From the NCBI GenBank assembly GCA_947178505.1, contig CAMWYR010000003.1:1-64000 (forward strand): DNA of 64,000 bases. The letters are read 5' to 3'. The notes beneath the pieces are model-generated. The model was not told where the DNA came from. It did no database searches and saw nothing but the letters and a program-made list of their open reading frames with translations. Both the position numbers and the translations under genes were made by a program. The stretch's first letter is position 1; each line of letters begins with the position of its first letter. This document shows, one piece after another, positions 1-8,576 of this stretch. The DNA is from an uncultured Muribaculaceae bacterium. GTDB taxonomy: Bacteria; Bacteroidota; Bacteroidia; Bacteroidales; Muribaculaceae.

Positions 1-2
1 AC

Positions 3-65
3 AAGAACCGCGAGGATGCCATCATCGACCGGATAGCGACGCTCGTGGAGCAGGGAGCCCTTTAG
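3..65 (+). CDS. C-terminal tail of an unidentified gene cut by the window edge
   Basis: A plus-strand frame is open from the left edge and ends at a TAG at 63-65. The visible 20 residues (KNREDAIIDRIATLVEQGAL) look like a soluble helical C-terminus. It converges on the minus-strand HerA-like gene, whose stop codon is about 50 bases away. A short inverted repeat (AGTAAG/CTTACT, 102-116) lies between the two stops but has no T tract. The family cannot be recognised from this fragment, and the frame could be non-coding. Confidence 0.35.
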   Translation, partial: KNREDAIIDRIATLVEQGAL

Positions 66-115
66 ACCCCAACCCACAAGAAATGTAATAACTTTATAAC
101 AAGTAAGGAACTTAC

Positions 116-1696
116 TCATATCAGATGGGTTACGTTGATTTTCTTGTACTTGCTACCCATGCCGAGGGCGAAAGCCATCTGGTCTTTGATTATGAGTTCG
201 CCCTTCTGCAATCCTGCAATAGCGGTGCGAATGTCGTGGAGTTCCTGACCGCTTACCCCGAATAGGTCTTTGATAACCTTGTCGTCGATTGTCTGTTGCT
301 TCATGATCAATGGATACTGCGCATTGGCGTAGAAGTCAAAGCCTTTATTTTTGAAGTCAGCCATATTTTGCGTAGCGAGGATGATTGATAATCCCTTGTT
401 ACGTCCTACGGCAATAAGGTTGCGAAGCGGTCGATTATCAAAGCTCAGCATATAGTGAGCCTCGTCGATAATCGAGAAGTGGCGTATCTGAACAACATCG
501 TCATTGACGGCTTGTTTGTCAAGCTGTTCGTAGATGTTGTTTAGTTTCGACATAAGGAAGTACACGATAGCTTTCGCAATCGGGCCGTCCTTTGGGTAGC
601 CATCCATTTTGACGATAAAACTTTCTCCTACAAGGTCTGCTTTATCCTCGGTCTCAAAGATGTTTGCTCTTACAAGCTGTTTCAAAACCGATGAAATACT
701 ATCATCCTTATCAGGGTCTTTCATACGAGCCTGATAGTTTTTGAGCATGAGATCAAATGTTATCGGCTGTCCGTTAGTTGAGTTATATGCGTCTACTATA
801 GCCTCACTCAATCTGTTGCTCATATTTGAACTTGCCGTAACTCTATCAAGAGAACTTAAAGCGGAAGCCATTTCTGTTGAATAGAGATTAATCTCATTTT
901 GTGGTCTTCCGGTAAAGTTCTTGAACGGAGTAAACGGGAGGGGACGTTCTATGGGGTCAAGTATGCAAGAGCGGTTTACATCGAATAGTGACAACCAGTG
1001 ATTATTCTGAATGTCGCTGAACTCTCCCTTATAATCAAATAGAAGGAAGTTAACAGGATAACTACTCTCTGCCGAAATTGAACGTATCTGTTGCATCAGC
1101 ACAGCAAGAAGATTAGTCTTGCCTGAACCGGTTGCGCCGGCTATGATAATTTGAGCATTTGTTATAGCACGGCTATTGATATCAAGCGAAGCTTCCATTT
1201 CTGCATCTCCATAATTACCTACAAGCAGATTAAGAGCCGGAATATCCTTGGCAAGTACAGCTCGTCCTCCGGATGAGAAGAAGTAGTTTTCGAGATTATT
1301 GTCAGCCATCAAAGTATCACGACCGCGATACATTTCAGTACCAATAATTCGTGATAACACGTTATTGTTAGACAAATCAAGAGATGTATCTTTATAACGC
1401 ATTTTAATCAACGCTGAATAGAGAGGGGCTAACTCCTGATGGGTAAAGAAACTTGCCTGAAAACGACTGCCTTTCTGCAACTTAATAGCCTCTACTGTCT
1501 TCTCGTCTCGTTTGCCAGGAGTGGAAAGGCCAACAAGCAGACAAATACGCATCAGTTTATTGTTCAGTATCGAATATCTACGCTCATTACCGACAGAGCG
1601 TGAAAGATTGATTAGATTCTCAATCTTGTCTTTTAGCGGAGCAAACTCAGTATTGAAGTTTTCCGGAAAGTATATATCTCCAAATAGTAATGGCAT
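116..1696 (-). CDS. HerA/FtsK-type ATPase with DndE-like N-terminal region (defence operon, last gene)
   Basis: This 526-residue protein has a Walker A motif GATGSGKT at residues 187-194 and a Walker B-like IIDEAH near residue 410, the layout of HerA/DptH-type DNA translocase ATPases. Residues about 20-130 resemble the small DNA-binding protein DndE: a helical start, then LVGLSTPG, then an ALIKMRYKD...MYRG stretch. That match is by eye and less certain than the ATPase call. It begins 4 bases after the stop of the DndD-like gene, so it is the last gene of the mod-res-small-dndD-like operon. Dpt/Dnd restriction systems use a HerA-type ATPase (DptH), so a role as the DNA-translocating arm of the neighbouring restriction system is inferred. 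Confidence 0.75.
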   Translation of the reverse strand: MPLLFGDIYFPENFNTEFAPLKDKIENLINLSRSVGNERRYSILNNKLMRICLLVGLSTPGKRDEKTVEAIKLQKGSRFQASFFTHQELAPLYSALIKMRYKDTSLDLSNNNVLSRIIGTEMYRGRDTLMADNNLENYFFSSGGRAVLAKDIPALNLLVGNYGDAEMEASLDINSRAITNAQIIIAGATGSGKTNLLAVLMQQIRSISAESSYPVNFLLFDYKGEFSDIQNNHWLSLFDVNRSCILDPIERPLPFTPFKNFTGRPQNEINLYSTEMASALSSLDRVTASSNMSNRLSEAIVDAYNSTNGQPITFDLMLKNYQARMKDPDKDDSISSVLKQLVRANIFETEDKADLVGESFIVKMDGYPKDGPIAKAIVYFLMSKLNNIYEQLDKQAVNDDVVQIRHFSIIDEAHYMLSFDNRPLRNLIAVGRNKGLSIILATQNMADFKNKGFDFYANAQYPLIMKQQTIDDKVIKDLFGVSGQELHDIRTAIAGLQKGELIIKDQMAFALGMGSKYKKINVTHLI

Positions 1697-1700
1697 GATC

Positions 1701-3701
1701 TTACTGATTTAATTCGATTCCAAAATATCCGTCGCTAACAGTAGTCTTCTGTTCCTCTACGTCGCGATGGAGCGTAAATGTCTTTGAAATGAAAGCTTCG
1801 AGTTTCTTATAGTCGCTATCCGGGCGAACCTCCGATGTCGTACAAAGTAAAATAGTCTGCTCGGCAAGATTCGGGAAATACTCTTCAAATAGTATTTCAC
1901 GGCTCTCATTATCCAGCACGCCCATCACTGTATCAATCATTACAGGAGGATTATAGTCACCAAGATTACGAAGAACCTTCAGAAGTACCTGAATGAATAT
2001 CTGCTTCGATGCAGCGTTGAGCTGATTGAGGTAAATTTCATTCCCCTTTGTATGGAAAATCTTAATATTGAAATTCTCCATGCTATCGCTCAACTCTACT
2101 CGACCAATATGACCTTTATAAGACACAAGCAAGCGATTGAGTTGCTGCTGCATTTCACTCTCGATCTGAGCTTTTTTCTTTTTCAGAAGACTATCCGCAA
2201 CCTTCTCAAAGAATGGTTTGAGTTTAACAAGAGTATCGTATTTCAAATCAGGCTCTTGCTGAATCTGAACATCATAACGATGGATGCGGTTTTCGAGCTT
2301 CTGAATTTCCTGTTTCAACTGTCCTTCGTTGACCTTAGCCTTTTCAAGTTTTCGCTCACTTTCTTCATACGATGAAATAATAAACTCATTACCTCCAGCT
2401 CTTGTCTGTTCAAGATTTTTTTTCTCAGTACGCATTTCCTCTATCGTAGCCAACAGCACCTCAAGATCTTGACGCTGACGGTATAGAGAAACGAACTGAT
2501 TATTTGATGCTCTGTTCACAAGTGACTTTAATGCCGCTATCTCAGATGAGTCAAGGTAATCAAATGGATCTTGGCGATTAACAGTATTCTGAATCGCAAC
2601 CATGTGTTTTACAACATTCTCTTCATCGACCTCAGGCGAACACAAAGACAAATCTTTCAGATATTCAATGATCTTACTTGTGACATCACGAAGTGTTTCA
2701 AGAGGATATGCCCCGGTACTTGACTGTTGCAACTCATTCTTAATGCGAAGTATATTATTTATCTCAACGGATAAACTTGAAGCGATTTTGGGTAGGAAAA
2801 CGTTGATTTCAACATTCTCCATAAATCCTTTAATATCTTCTGCATACGATGCTGCCCGAGATATTATATCGTTTATCTTGGCTGAAATATCTGTGATACG
2901 CTTATTCAGACTTGCACTTTGTTGTGCGCCCTCCTTCGCTTTATGATATTCAGATTCCATCGATGTTAAATACTTGTAAAGAGAATCTTGTTCAGCAACA
3001 CAAGCATTTAGTTCGGCTGTCAGTTTATCCTTTTGGCCTACCAACTCATTATATTCTGCAGCCTCCTGTTCTGCCTGCAATCGAAGTTTTGCCCACTCCT
3101 GCTGAAGCTTTTCAGCGGCACGTTTCAGTTGCAGATATTTTTTGAAACCGAGTACATTTTCAAAATTATCTTTAATAGTTTGAGCGAACACATTCTTTTT
3201 CAGAAGTTCGCTTGACTGCATGGCATCAAATAAGAAATACTGGCTTAACTCCTGCGGAAGATTGGCCTTGATAATCTTGTTGACTTCTTGCTCGTTTTTA
3301 ATACGCTCCTTAGTGGCGGTCATAGTGCCATACACAAACATATTGCCGTTCATGTTAAGGCTGACACTCTCAAGCGGTTTCCCGGCAGGGTTGAGAACAT
3401 ACGTGCGTTTTAGGATATATTTCTGCTCCTGACCGAGTACCTTACCGCTGAATGTTATCTGCAAGGATATTTCAGGCTTGACCTGTCCGACGGCACCTTG
3501 ATTAACAAGCTCCATGAAATGGTCACGGTTCTCAATTTTAAGACCGTAAAGCGCACCGCTTATAGCCTCAAAAAGTGTTGTCTTACCACCACCATTTGAG
3601 CCACCTATAAGGATAATCGGGCGTTCCTCGTCAACGGTCAAATCAAGATCGAGGTCAAGGTATGTCTTATAATTGCTGACTTTGATTCTCTGGATTAACA
3701 T
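1701..3701 (-). CDS. DndD-like SMC/RecF-type ATPase
   Basis: This 666-residue protein has the split ABC/SMC ATPase layout. An N-terminal Walker A (GGSNGGGKTT, about residues 33-42) is followed by long coiled-coil-rich stretches (about 200-500). The C-terminal half holds an ABC-signature-like LNAASKQIF, a Walker B (PVMIDTVMGVLD) and a D-loop-like end. An FLFDAMQSSE segment after the head resembles the FFFDGE motif of DndD. DndD is the ATPase of DNA phosphorothioation systems, but no DndA, DndB or DndC partner is visible here. It lies between the 72-residue gene (12 bases away) and the HerA-like gene (4 bases away). Other RecF/SbcC-like annotations are possible; the DndD-like C-terminus is the best fit. 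Confidence 0.78.
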   Translation of the reverse strand: MLIQRIKVSNYKTYLDLDLDLTVDEERPIILIGGSNGGGKTTLFEAISGALYGLKIENRDHFMELVNQGAVGQVKPEISLQITFSGKVLGQEQKYILKRTYVLNPAGKPLESVSLNMNGNMFVYGTMTATKERIKNEQEVNKIIKANLPQELSQYFLFDAMQSSELLKKNVFAQTIKDNFENVLGFKKYLQLKRAAEKLQQEWAKLRLQAEQEAAEYNELVGQKDKLTAELNACVAEQDSLYKYLTSMESEYHKAKEGAQQSASLNKRITDISAKINDIISRAASYAEDIKGFMENVEINVFLPKIASSLSVEINNILRIKNELQQSSTGAYPLETLRDVTSKIIEYLKDLSLCSPEVDEENVVKHMVAIQNTVNRQDPFDYLDSSEIAALKSLVNRASNNQFVSLYRQRQDLEVLLATIEEMRTEKKNLEQTRAGGNEFIISSYEESERKLEKAKVNEGQLKQEIQKLENRIHRYDVQIQQEPDLKYDTLVKLKPFFEKVADSLLKKKKAQIESEMQQQLNRLLVSYKGHIGRVELSDSMENFNIKIFHTKGNEIYLNQLNAASKQIFIQVLLKVLRNLGDYNPPVMIDTVMGVLDNESREILFEEYFPNLAEQTILLCTTSEVRPDSDYKKLEAFISKTFTLHRDVEEQKTTVSDGYFGIELNQ

Positions 3702-3713
3702 GTTGAGAGAGTA

Positions 3714-3932
3714 TTATTGTTTGATTTTCTGAATGGCAGCGCGGATTATATCTTCCGTAGTTGCATCGTCAATCTCTATCGCATCCACCTTTTTGGCATG
3801 ATAGGCTTTAAGAATATCCTCACTCAGCCATTCAAAATCAATCCCCTCAGCATCGCAGATAGCTTCAATCATCGAGAGGTCATCCTTACGGATTCCGTAA
3901 TGTACGAATTTCTGGTCTATTCCTTTTGCCAT
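3714..3932 (-). CDS. Small conserved-looking protein of the modification/defence operon
   Basis: This 72-residue acidic protein has no cysteine cluster, signal peptide or membrane segment. It begins MAKGIDQKF and ends in a lysine-rich helix (IIRAAIQKIKQ). It sits 3 bases after the res stop and 12 bases before the DndD-like start, so it is translated within the operon. Middle residues predict mixed helices with a WLSEDILKAYHAKK segment. Small proteins in this slot could be adaptors or regulators of the larger enzymes, but nothing in the sequence assigns a biochemical role. Tight packing and lack of overlap argue that it is a real gene. Confidence 0.65.
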   Translation of the reverse strand: MAKGIDQKFVHYGIRKDDLSMIEAICDAEGIDFEWLSEDILKAYHAKKVDAIEIDDATTEDIIRAAIQKIKQ

Positions 3933-3935
3933 AGC

Positions 3936-6314
3936 TTACGAATTTTCTTGTTTAAAATCGAGATATGCCCAGCCTTCATGGTCTGTTGTATTCTCTATCT
4001 TATATCGCGACCACACCCAGTTCATTCCGTCTTTAACAATTACGCCTCCCACGAGATTTGCTCCTTTCGCATTTTCTTCAACGATGTAGTCGTTGAGTGC
4101 ATTATGCTTTAGGTGTGCAGTCAGAGGCTCGCTTCCGGCTGTCTTCGTATCAAAGAGCATAATCTTTCCATTCTTCAACCGGATAACAAAATCGACATAG
4201 AACGGCGCTTTGTTTCCGGATTCATTGGTATACTCTACAGCATAGTGCTGGCGGCCTTTGTCACCATTCTTATACCACCAATCAATATATTCGCTATTCT
4301 CTTCAAGGAAATTAGCAAATGCTTTTTCAGGTATCGATGCTGAATTAAGTTCGTAGAACGGCTGGAGAGCATGATTATCGGCAAGTTGAAGACGATGAGT
4401 CTCATCTTCATAGAGTCTTTCCTCCGGCACACTCCACTGAAATTCTTTCATTGCACGAGCAGATGCCTTCTGTTTCTTTACTTCGCGCATCTTTATATAC
4501 CGGTCTAATGCTATGCGTAGCAATCGGTCAAACTTCGGACGGTTATCGTGATACAGGAACACCTTCTTCGCATCCGTATCAAAGATACCGAAGAAGTCTG
4601 CTATTGTTTCGAGCAAATAGCTGGCAAGTTTGTCTGCCGGATTATTCTTACTCTCAAAAGAAGACACATATTTTGAAATTTCGCTTATAAATACGCGGTC
4701 AATCTCCGCCGCGGTTCTCGCAAATTTTACATTTTGATTATCGACATTAATAGTCTGTATCTCATTCTGAAAATGAATATCCTTTGGAATCGGAATATTC
4801 ACATTCGGGACATTGAGACGCAATATGTTTTCTACCTTCCTGCGATTTTCATTTATCTGTTCATCGTCTGTGTCGGGCAATGATTTAGGAGCATAATCTT
4901 CACCTCGCATGGCTGCAAGTTCAGCAAGACTAAACAATCCGGCGGACGCTTGCTCTATATTCCAGAACTTTTCACTTTCAGCGTATAAAATTCTACGAAA
5001 ATCCGGACCGAAGTAGTTTCGGGTATCGTTAGGGCGATCAGCATATACTGATTTCAACTCTACATTATTGAGTTCAGGACGGCATACTGCCACCAGAGCA
5101 TATTTCTTGATGTAGTCAGCATCCGTGGTGACTATGTTGATCTTTTCTTTGGCAATGTCGGTATATACATATCCAATGTTCAGACGGTCATCTGTATAGT
5201 GATGTTGCTCAGGCATTCGGAGTATACGTCCGACGGTCTGTATGGTGAACTGGTCGCTTGACAATTTACGGAAAATAAGAAGTACGGCAGCGCGGGGGCA
5301 GTCCCATCCAAGAGCAATCGCTTCCTTGAATAGAAGAACCTGTACCATATTGTCGGGATTTTCAAGACCTTCAAGGTTTTTCTTCTCACCTGAAAGCCAT
5401 ATTGCAAGTCGTCCGTTATCGACAGTTATATCTCGCATTGTATCGAGATATTGCTTAACGAAATTAGCAATTTCGTTATCCTCTGCCGTCATGGTTTCCT
5501 TCTGGTCATTAGGAAGTTGGATAAGCAGCAAAGGATTAATGTTTACTCCAAGTTTCTTATATGTTTCTGCAAGCTGATCTCGCTTATCAAGGGCAAGTTT
5601 CATCAGGTGATTATTGAGAGTAGTCTCATCTGTTATACCGCTATCAAGCTCAGGATTGAGAACCACCTCGCGTTTGATCATTTCAGCATTGATAACCTTG
5701 TCGCGTCCGATACGTACCTTTTCATCAAAGCGTACTGTCTTGGGAGTAGCGGAAATTCTTATTTCAACAGCAGGATTGATTTTATCAAGTACCGCACAGG
5801 ATTTATCCGCTGTCTTTGACCAGAACATATGTTCTTCGTCGATGATAGCAACTATCGGCAATCCGTTTTGCTCTTGGGTTTTACGACAAATTTCATATAG
5901 CGATGCACTTGATTCACTATCACGCACCATAAGGTTCTTCTCTTTATTGACGCTCTCCCAGTTAACAAAGAGTATTTCGCCGGGTTGAATACCTTCGCTC
6001 TGCTCAAGGTCATCAAACATTACAGGACGGAGTTCACGACCATCGGCAAATGCCCCCTTCAGTTTCATATAGCTCTGGAGATGGAGTTTACGGGGCGCAA
6101 ACCATATAAAGGCAACCTCTTCATACCGATTAGTACCGTCTGATTTTAGCGTTTCAACTATGTTTACAAGTGTCTGACAAGCCATAACAGTTTTACCTGA
6201 TCCTGTTGGAGCTTCAAATACGACTTTCCGACGTGAACCACCTTCATTAAGCAGTCGTACGACCTTATTAGTTAATTCTTTTACTGCATCCTGCTGATAT
6301 GCAAAATCTTTCAT
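3936..6314 (-). CDS. res: Type III restriction enzyme Res subunit (DEAD/DEAH helicase-nuclease)
   Basis: This 792-residue protein opens with a Q-like region and a Walker A (APTGSGKT, residues 35-42), then a DEEH Walker B (159-162) and SF2 helicase motifs, including a motif VI-like QTVGRILRMP. The C-terminal region has a PD-(D/E)XK-like core (VDFVIRLKNGK...FDTK), the expected place for the endonuclease of type III Res proteins. It is somewhat shorter than the usual 900-1000 residues. Its start overlaps the mod stop (ATGA at 6311-6314), indicating translational coupling. In type III systems Res cleaves DNA only in complex with Mod, so the present mod-OFF allele should leave it inactive; that is inferred from family knowledge. 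Confidence 0.88.
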   Translation of the reverse strand: MKDFAYQQDAVKELTNKVVRLLNEGGSRRKVVFEAPTGSGKTVMACQTLVNIVETLKSDGTNRYEEVAFIWFAPRKLHLQSYMKLKGAFADGRELRPVMFDDLEQSEGIQPGEILFVNWESVNKEKNLMVRDSESSASLYEICRKTQEQNGLPIVAIIDEEHMFWSKTADKSCAVLDKINPAVEIRISATPKTVRFDEKVRIGRDKVINAEMIKREVVLNPELDSGITDETTLNNHLMKLALDKRDQLAETYKKLGVNINPLLLIQLPNDQKETMTAEDNEIANFVKQYLDTMRDITVDNGRLAIWLSGEKKNLEGLENPDNMVQVLLFKEAIALGWDCPRAAVLLIFRKLSSDQFTIQTVGRILRMPEQHHYTDDRLNIGYVYTDIAKEKINIVTTDADYIKKYALVAVCRPELNNVELKSVYADRPNDTRNYFGPDFRRILYAESEKFWNIEQASAGLFSLAELAAMRGEDYAPKSLPDTDDEQINENRRKVENILRLNVPNVNIPIPKDIHFQNEIQTINVDNQNVKFARTAAEIDRVFISEISKYVSSFESKNNPADKLASYLLETIADFFGIFDTDAKKVFLYHDNRPKFDRLLRIALDRYIKMREVKKQKASARAMKEFQWSVPEERLYEDETHRLQLADNHALQPFYELNSASIPEKAFANFLEENSEYIDWWYKNGDKGRQHYAVEYTNESGNKAPFYVDFVIRLKNGKIMLFDTKTAGSEPLTAHLKHNALNDYIVEENAKGANLVGGVIVKDGMNWVWSRYKIENTTDHEGWAYLDFKQENS

Positions 6315-8132
6315 TCGTCGCCTCCTTCCTCTTCAAAGTCAAACAAGTTTTCAGCCGCACGCTCCTCTTTATCCTTATTCTCAGGATTGAGTAATATGTT
6401 TTTAGGTTTCGGAAGTACACGTTTGTAAGCATTATATATAGCTGCCGGAAGAGCTGTCAGACGAACTTTCTCGCTGACACTCTCAAACTCCACATTCCAT
6501 GCGTCATTTCCCGGCGAGAACACATATACGATTATAGGATTTTCTACATCCATAACCTCTATTGCATCAATCAAGTCATAGATGGCTTCTTCGTTATAAA
6601 CAATGAGCATTTGCTTCTTTCCGTCGGCAAAGTAACGGAAACCATTTTCCAACGTCGGCATTTCTCCAAACATATCATGCTCAGTATAAAGATTCTCTTT
6701 TATGCAAAGCATATCTGAAGATAGCAACATCAATCGACGCATATTCTGAGGAGTACGGCGACGACCCACGAAGTCAGTACGATAATAGCGTAGATTATTA
6801 TTGTGTAATCCTTCGACATACTCCCCATTTGGCTTTGTATAGCCCTCAATCACACGCTTATTACGCTCGTAGGTAACATTCTCGCAAATACCGTTTTCGT
6901 TATTTGTGCAGAGAATACACTGACGTTTGCCTCCATCCTCGGCATTCAACTGCATCACGGCGTGAAGCGTTGTACCTGAACCTGCAAAGAAATCAAGAAC
7001 TGTGGCGTTTTCCTCTCCAAACTTCAATAAAAATGAAATTAACTCTAACGGCTTCGGATTATCAAATAATCTGGTAACATTAAATAGATTCTTTAAAGCC
7101 TCAGCTCCCGAAGAAGTTGTTCCAACCTCAGTCATAATGGAACGAGGTTTATAACCTTCAGGTTGGCGTTGTTTAAAATGAACAGTCCATTTTCCTTTAA
7201 CTTTTACTATACGAGCTTCACCTTGAGAAAGGTCGGATAGAAAACGAGGTTTTGACCGTAGCCAGCTTATTGGTTCTCCATTTTCTTCAAATTCCAGAAC
7301 TGTACCGTCTGGACATTCTATTGGATAATATTGTTTGCCGGACTTCCTTTTAAAAGTATCCCAAAAGAATCTTCCAATTTCATCTCTTTCTTTATAACGT
7401 GAAAGATATTCTTCTCCATACGGAATAAATATATTTGGCAACTCCGCTACATTCTTAGCATATACTAAAACATATTCATGTTCTGTGGCAACGAATTTGG
7501 AATCATTACCTCCACCTTTTTTCTTTTGCCATATCAATTGGGCTATAAAGTTAGATTCACCAAATAATCCACAATCTTTATCATCACATAGAAGTTTTAG
7601 ATTGGAAACCTCATTATCATCTATGGAGATAAATATTACTCCGCGGTCAGAAAGGAGTTTTTTTGCTATACGCAAACGACGCGACATAAATGACAGCCAC
7701 TTTGAGTGACGGTAGCTATCCTCTGAGTCTACAAAAGAGTCATTGTAGATAAAGTCTTTGTTGCCGGTATTGTAAGGTGGATCTATATAGATTACGTCGA
7801 TTTTGCCTTCGTGAGTGTAAGTAAGGGTTGTGAGAGCCTCGAGATTATCCCCCTCAATCAGAATATGATTAGGATAACTATTTGATTTACACTCACTTAC
7901 CCCCCCCCGAATCAGCTGAAACGGGAGCGATAATGGCGCGACTCTTAACCTCTTTAAGAACCGGTAGCTCAGTGCACAGACGTTCCTCGACTTCTTCTGG
8001 TTTATCTTCCCACACAAGACCATAAGTTTTAGTCTCATTGAGAAGTCCGAGAAGCGCAGAGCGTTCATCATCAGTCAAGCCCTCCAAGGTCTTGATCCGG
8101 TCAATCAATTTATTTTTCTCAGTCGCCTTCAT
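6311..8132 (-). CDS. mod: Type III DNA adenine methyltransferase Mod, phase-variable, OFF in this sequence (frameshift at G9 tract)
   Basis: Reading starts at ATG 8130-8132. It gives a typical Mod N-terminus (YGLVWEDKPEEVEE, then LPVLKEVKSRA) and runs into a G9 tract (plus-strand C at 7900-7908), after which the frame closes within two codons (79 residues). The downstream frame carries the rest of the enzyme: IEGDN, DPPYNTG (motif IV, about residue 117 of the restored protein) and FAGSGTT (motif I, about 382). The DPPY-before-FxGxG order marks a beta-class N6-adenine methyltransferase with the target-recognition domain between. Removing one G makes a continuous 606-residue ORF, and G11 would also be in frame. 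No usable downstream start precedes DPPY, so the OFF form should be null. The span is given as one gene with a reversible frameshift. Confidence 0.88.
7900..7908 (-). repeat. G9 homopolymer (phase-variation tract) inside mod
   Basis: Nine consecutive C on the plus strand read as G9 in mod about 75 codons from its start. Frame arithmetic across the tract: n = 8 or 11 joins the two Mod halves; n = 9 (here) gives SGGGK-stop; n = 10 gives an immediate TAA. Slipped-strand mispairing at G tracts of this length is the established switch of phase-variable mod genes. An assembly error in the tract is the alternative explanation. Confidence 0.85.
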
Positions 8133-8137
8133 TATGG

Positions 8138-8145
8138 CAAATTTA
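8138..8145 (-). promoter_or_regulatory. Possible -7 box of the mod operon
   Basis: TAAATTTG on the minus strand fits the Bacteroidota -7 consensus TAnnTTTG and ends 5 bases before the mod ATG, which would give an almost leaderless mRNA. A second match (TATCTTTG, 8297-8304) lies 165 bases upstream. Neither has a well-spaced TTTG -33 element, so both are tentative. Confidence 0.3.
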
Positions 8146-8576
8146 ATCTTTCATAAAAACAAGAAACATCCGAGTAGCATCTGAAGGCCGACCAAAGCCT
8201 GTAACGACTACAAGGATGTTTCAAAAGTTTTCGGCTCTCGCCGTATATCTCTGTATTCTAATTGGTCATTTTCCAGATTTATGTTACTTTCAATTGCAAA
8301 GATAAGAAATTTTTTCGAGTTTAATGGGTAGGCAAACTGGAAATATTATACTTTATAATGGTAAATATAATATACCTTAGTTGATGAAGCAAAGGGTAGG
8401 GTATAAAAAAGCAATGCTCCCCGACTAAGTGGTTAGATTAAGGCCCCGTCTCATAAAAAATCAGAATCTAACTTTTTCTGATAATATAGAACTTTATCCG
8501 GCGGTTATTGTATATAATATATGAGCTTTCGGGCTCACACTTATCAACTGCTTATAAACACAATATTAGAATAATT
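8146..8576. other. AT-rich intergenic region between the divergent mod operon and the OmpA-like gene
   Basis: No ORF is credible here. It holds an inverted repeat GAAACATCC (8163-8171) / GGATGTTTC (8214-8222), a second -7-like box for mod (8297-8304, minus), and a small stem ATCAGAA/TTCTGAT (8460-8482). GTTAGATT (8432-8439) pairs with AATCTAAC (8465-8472) just before a T5 run. It must contain the promoters of both divergent units; no clear TAnnTTTG box was found for the OmpA-like gene. Confidence 0.5.

Noticed and set aside
6311-8071. 586-residue minus-strand reading starting at 8071 as the methyltransferase start
   Set aside because: Its first 50 residues are the out-of-frame reading of the true Mod N-terminus (8071 to about 7908); the real gene starts at 8132 and joins this frame at the G tract.
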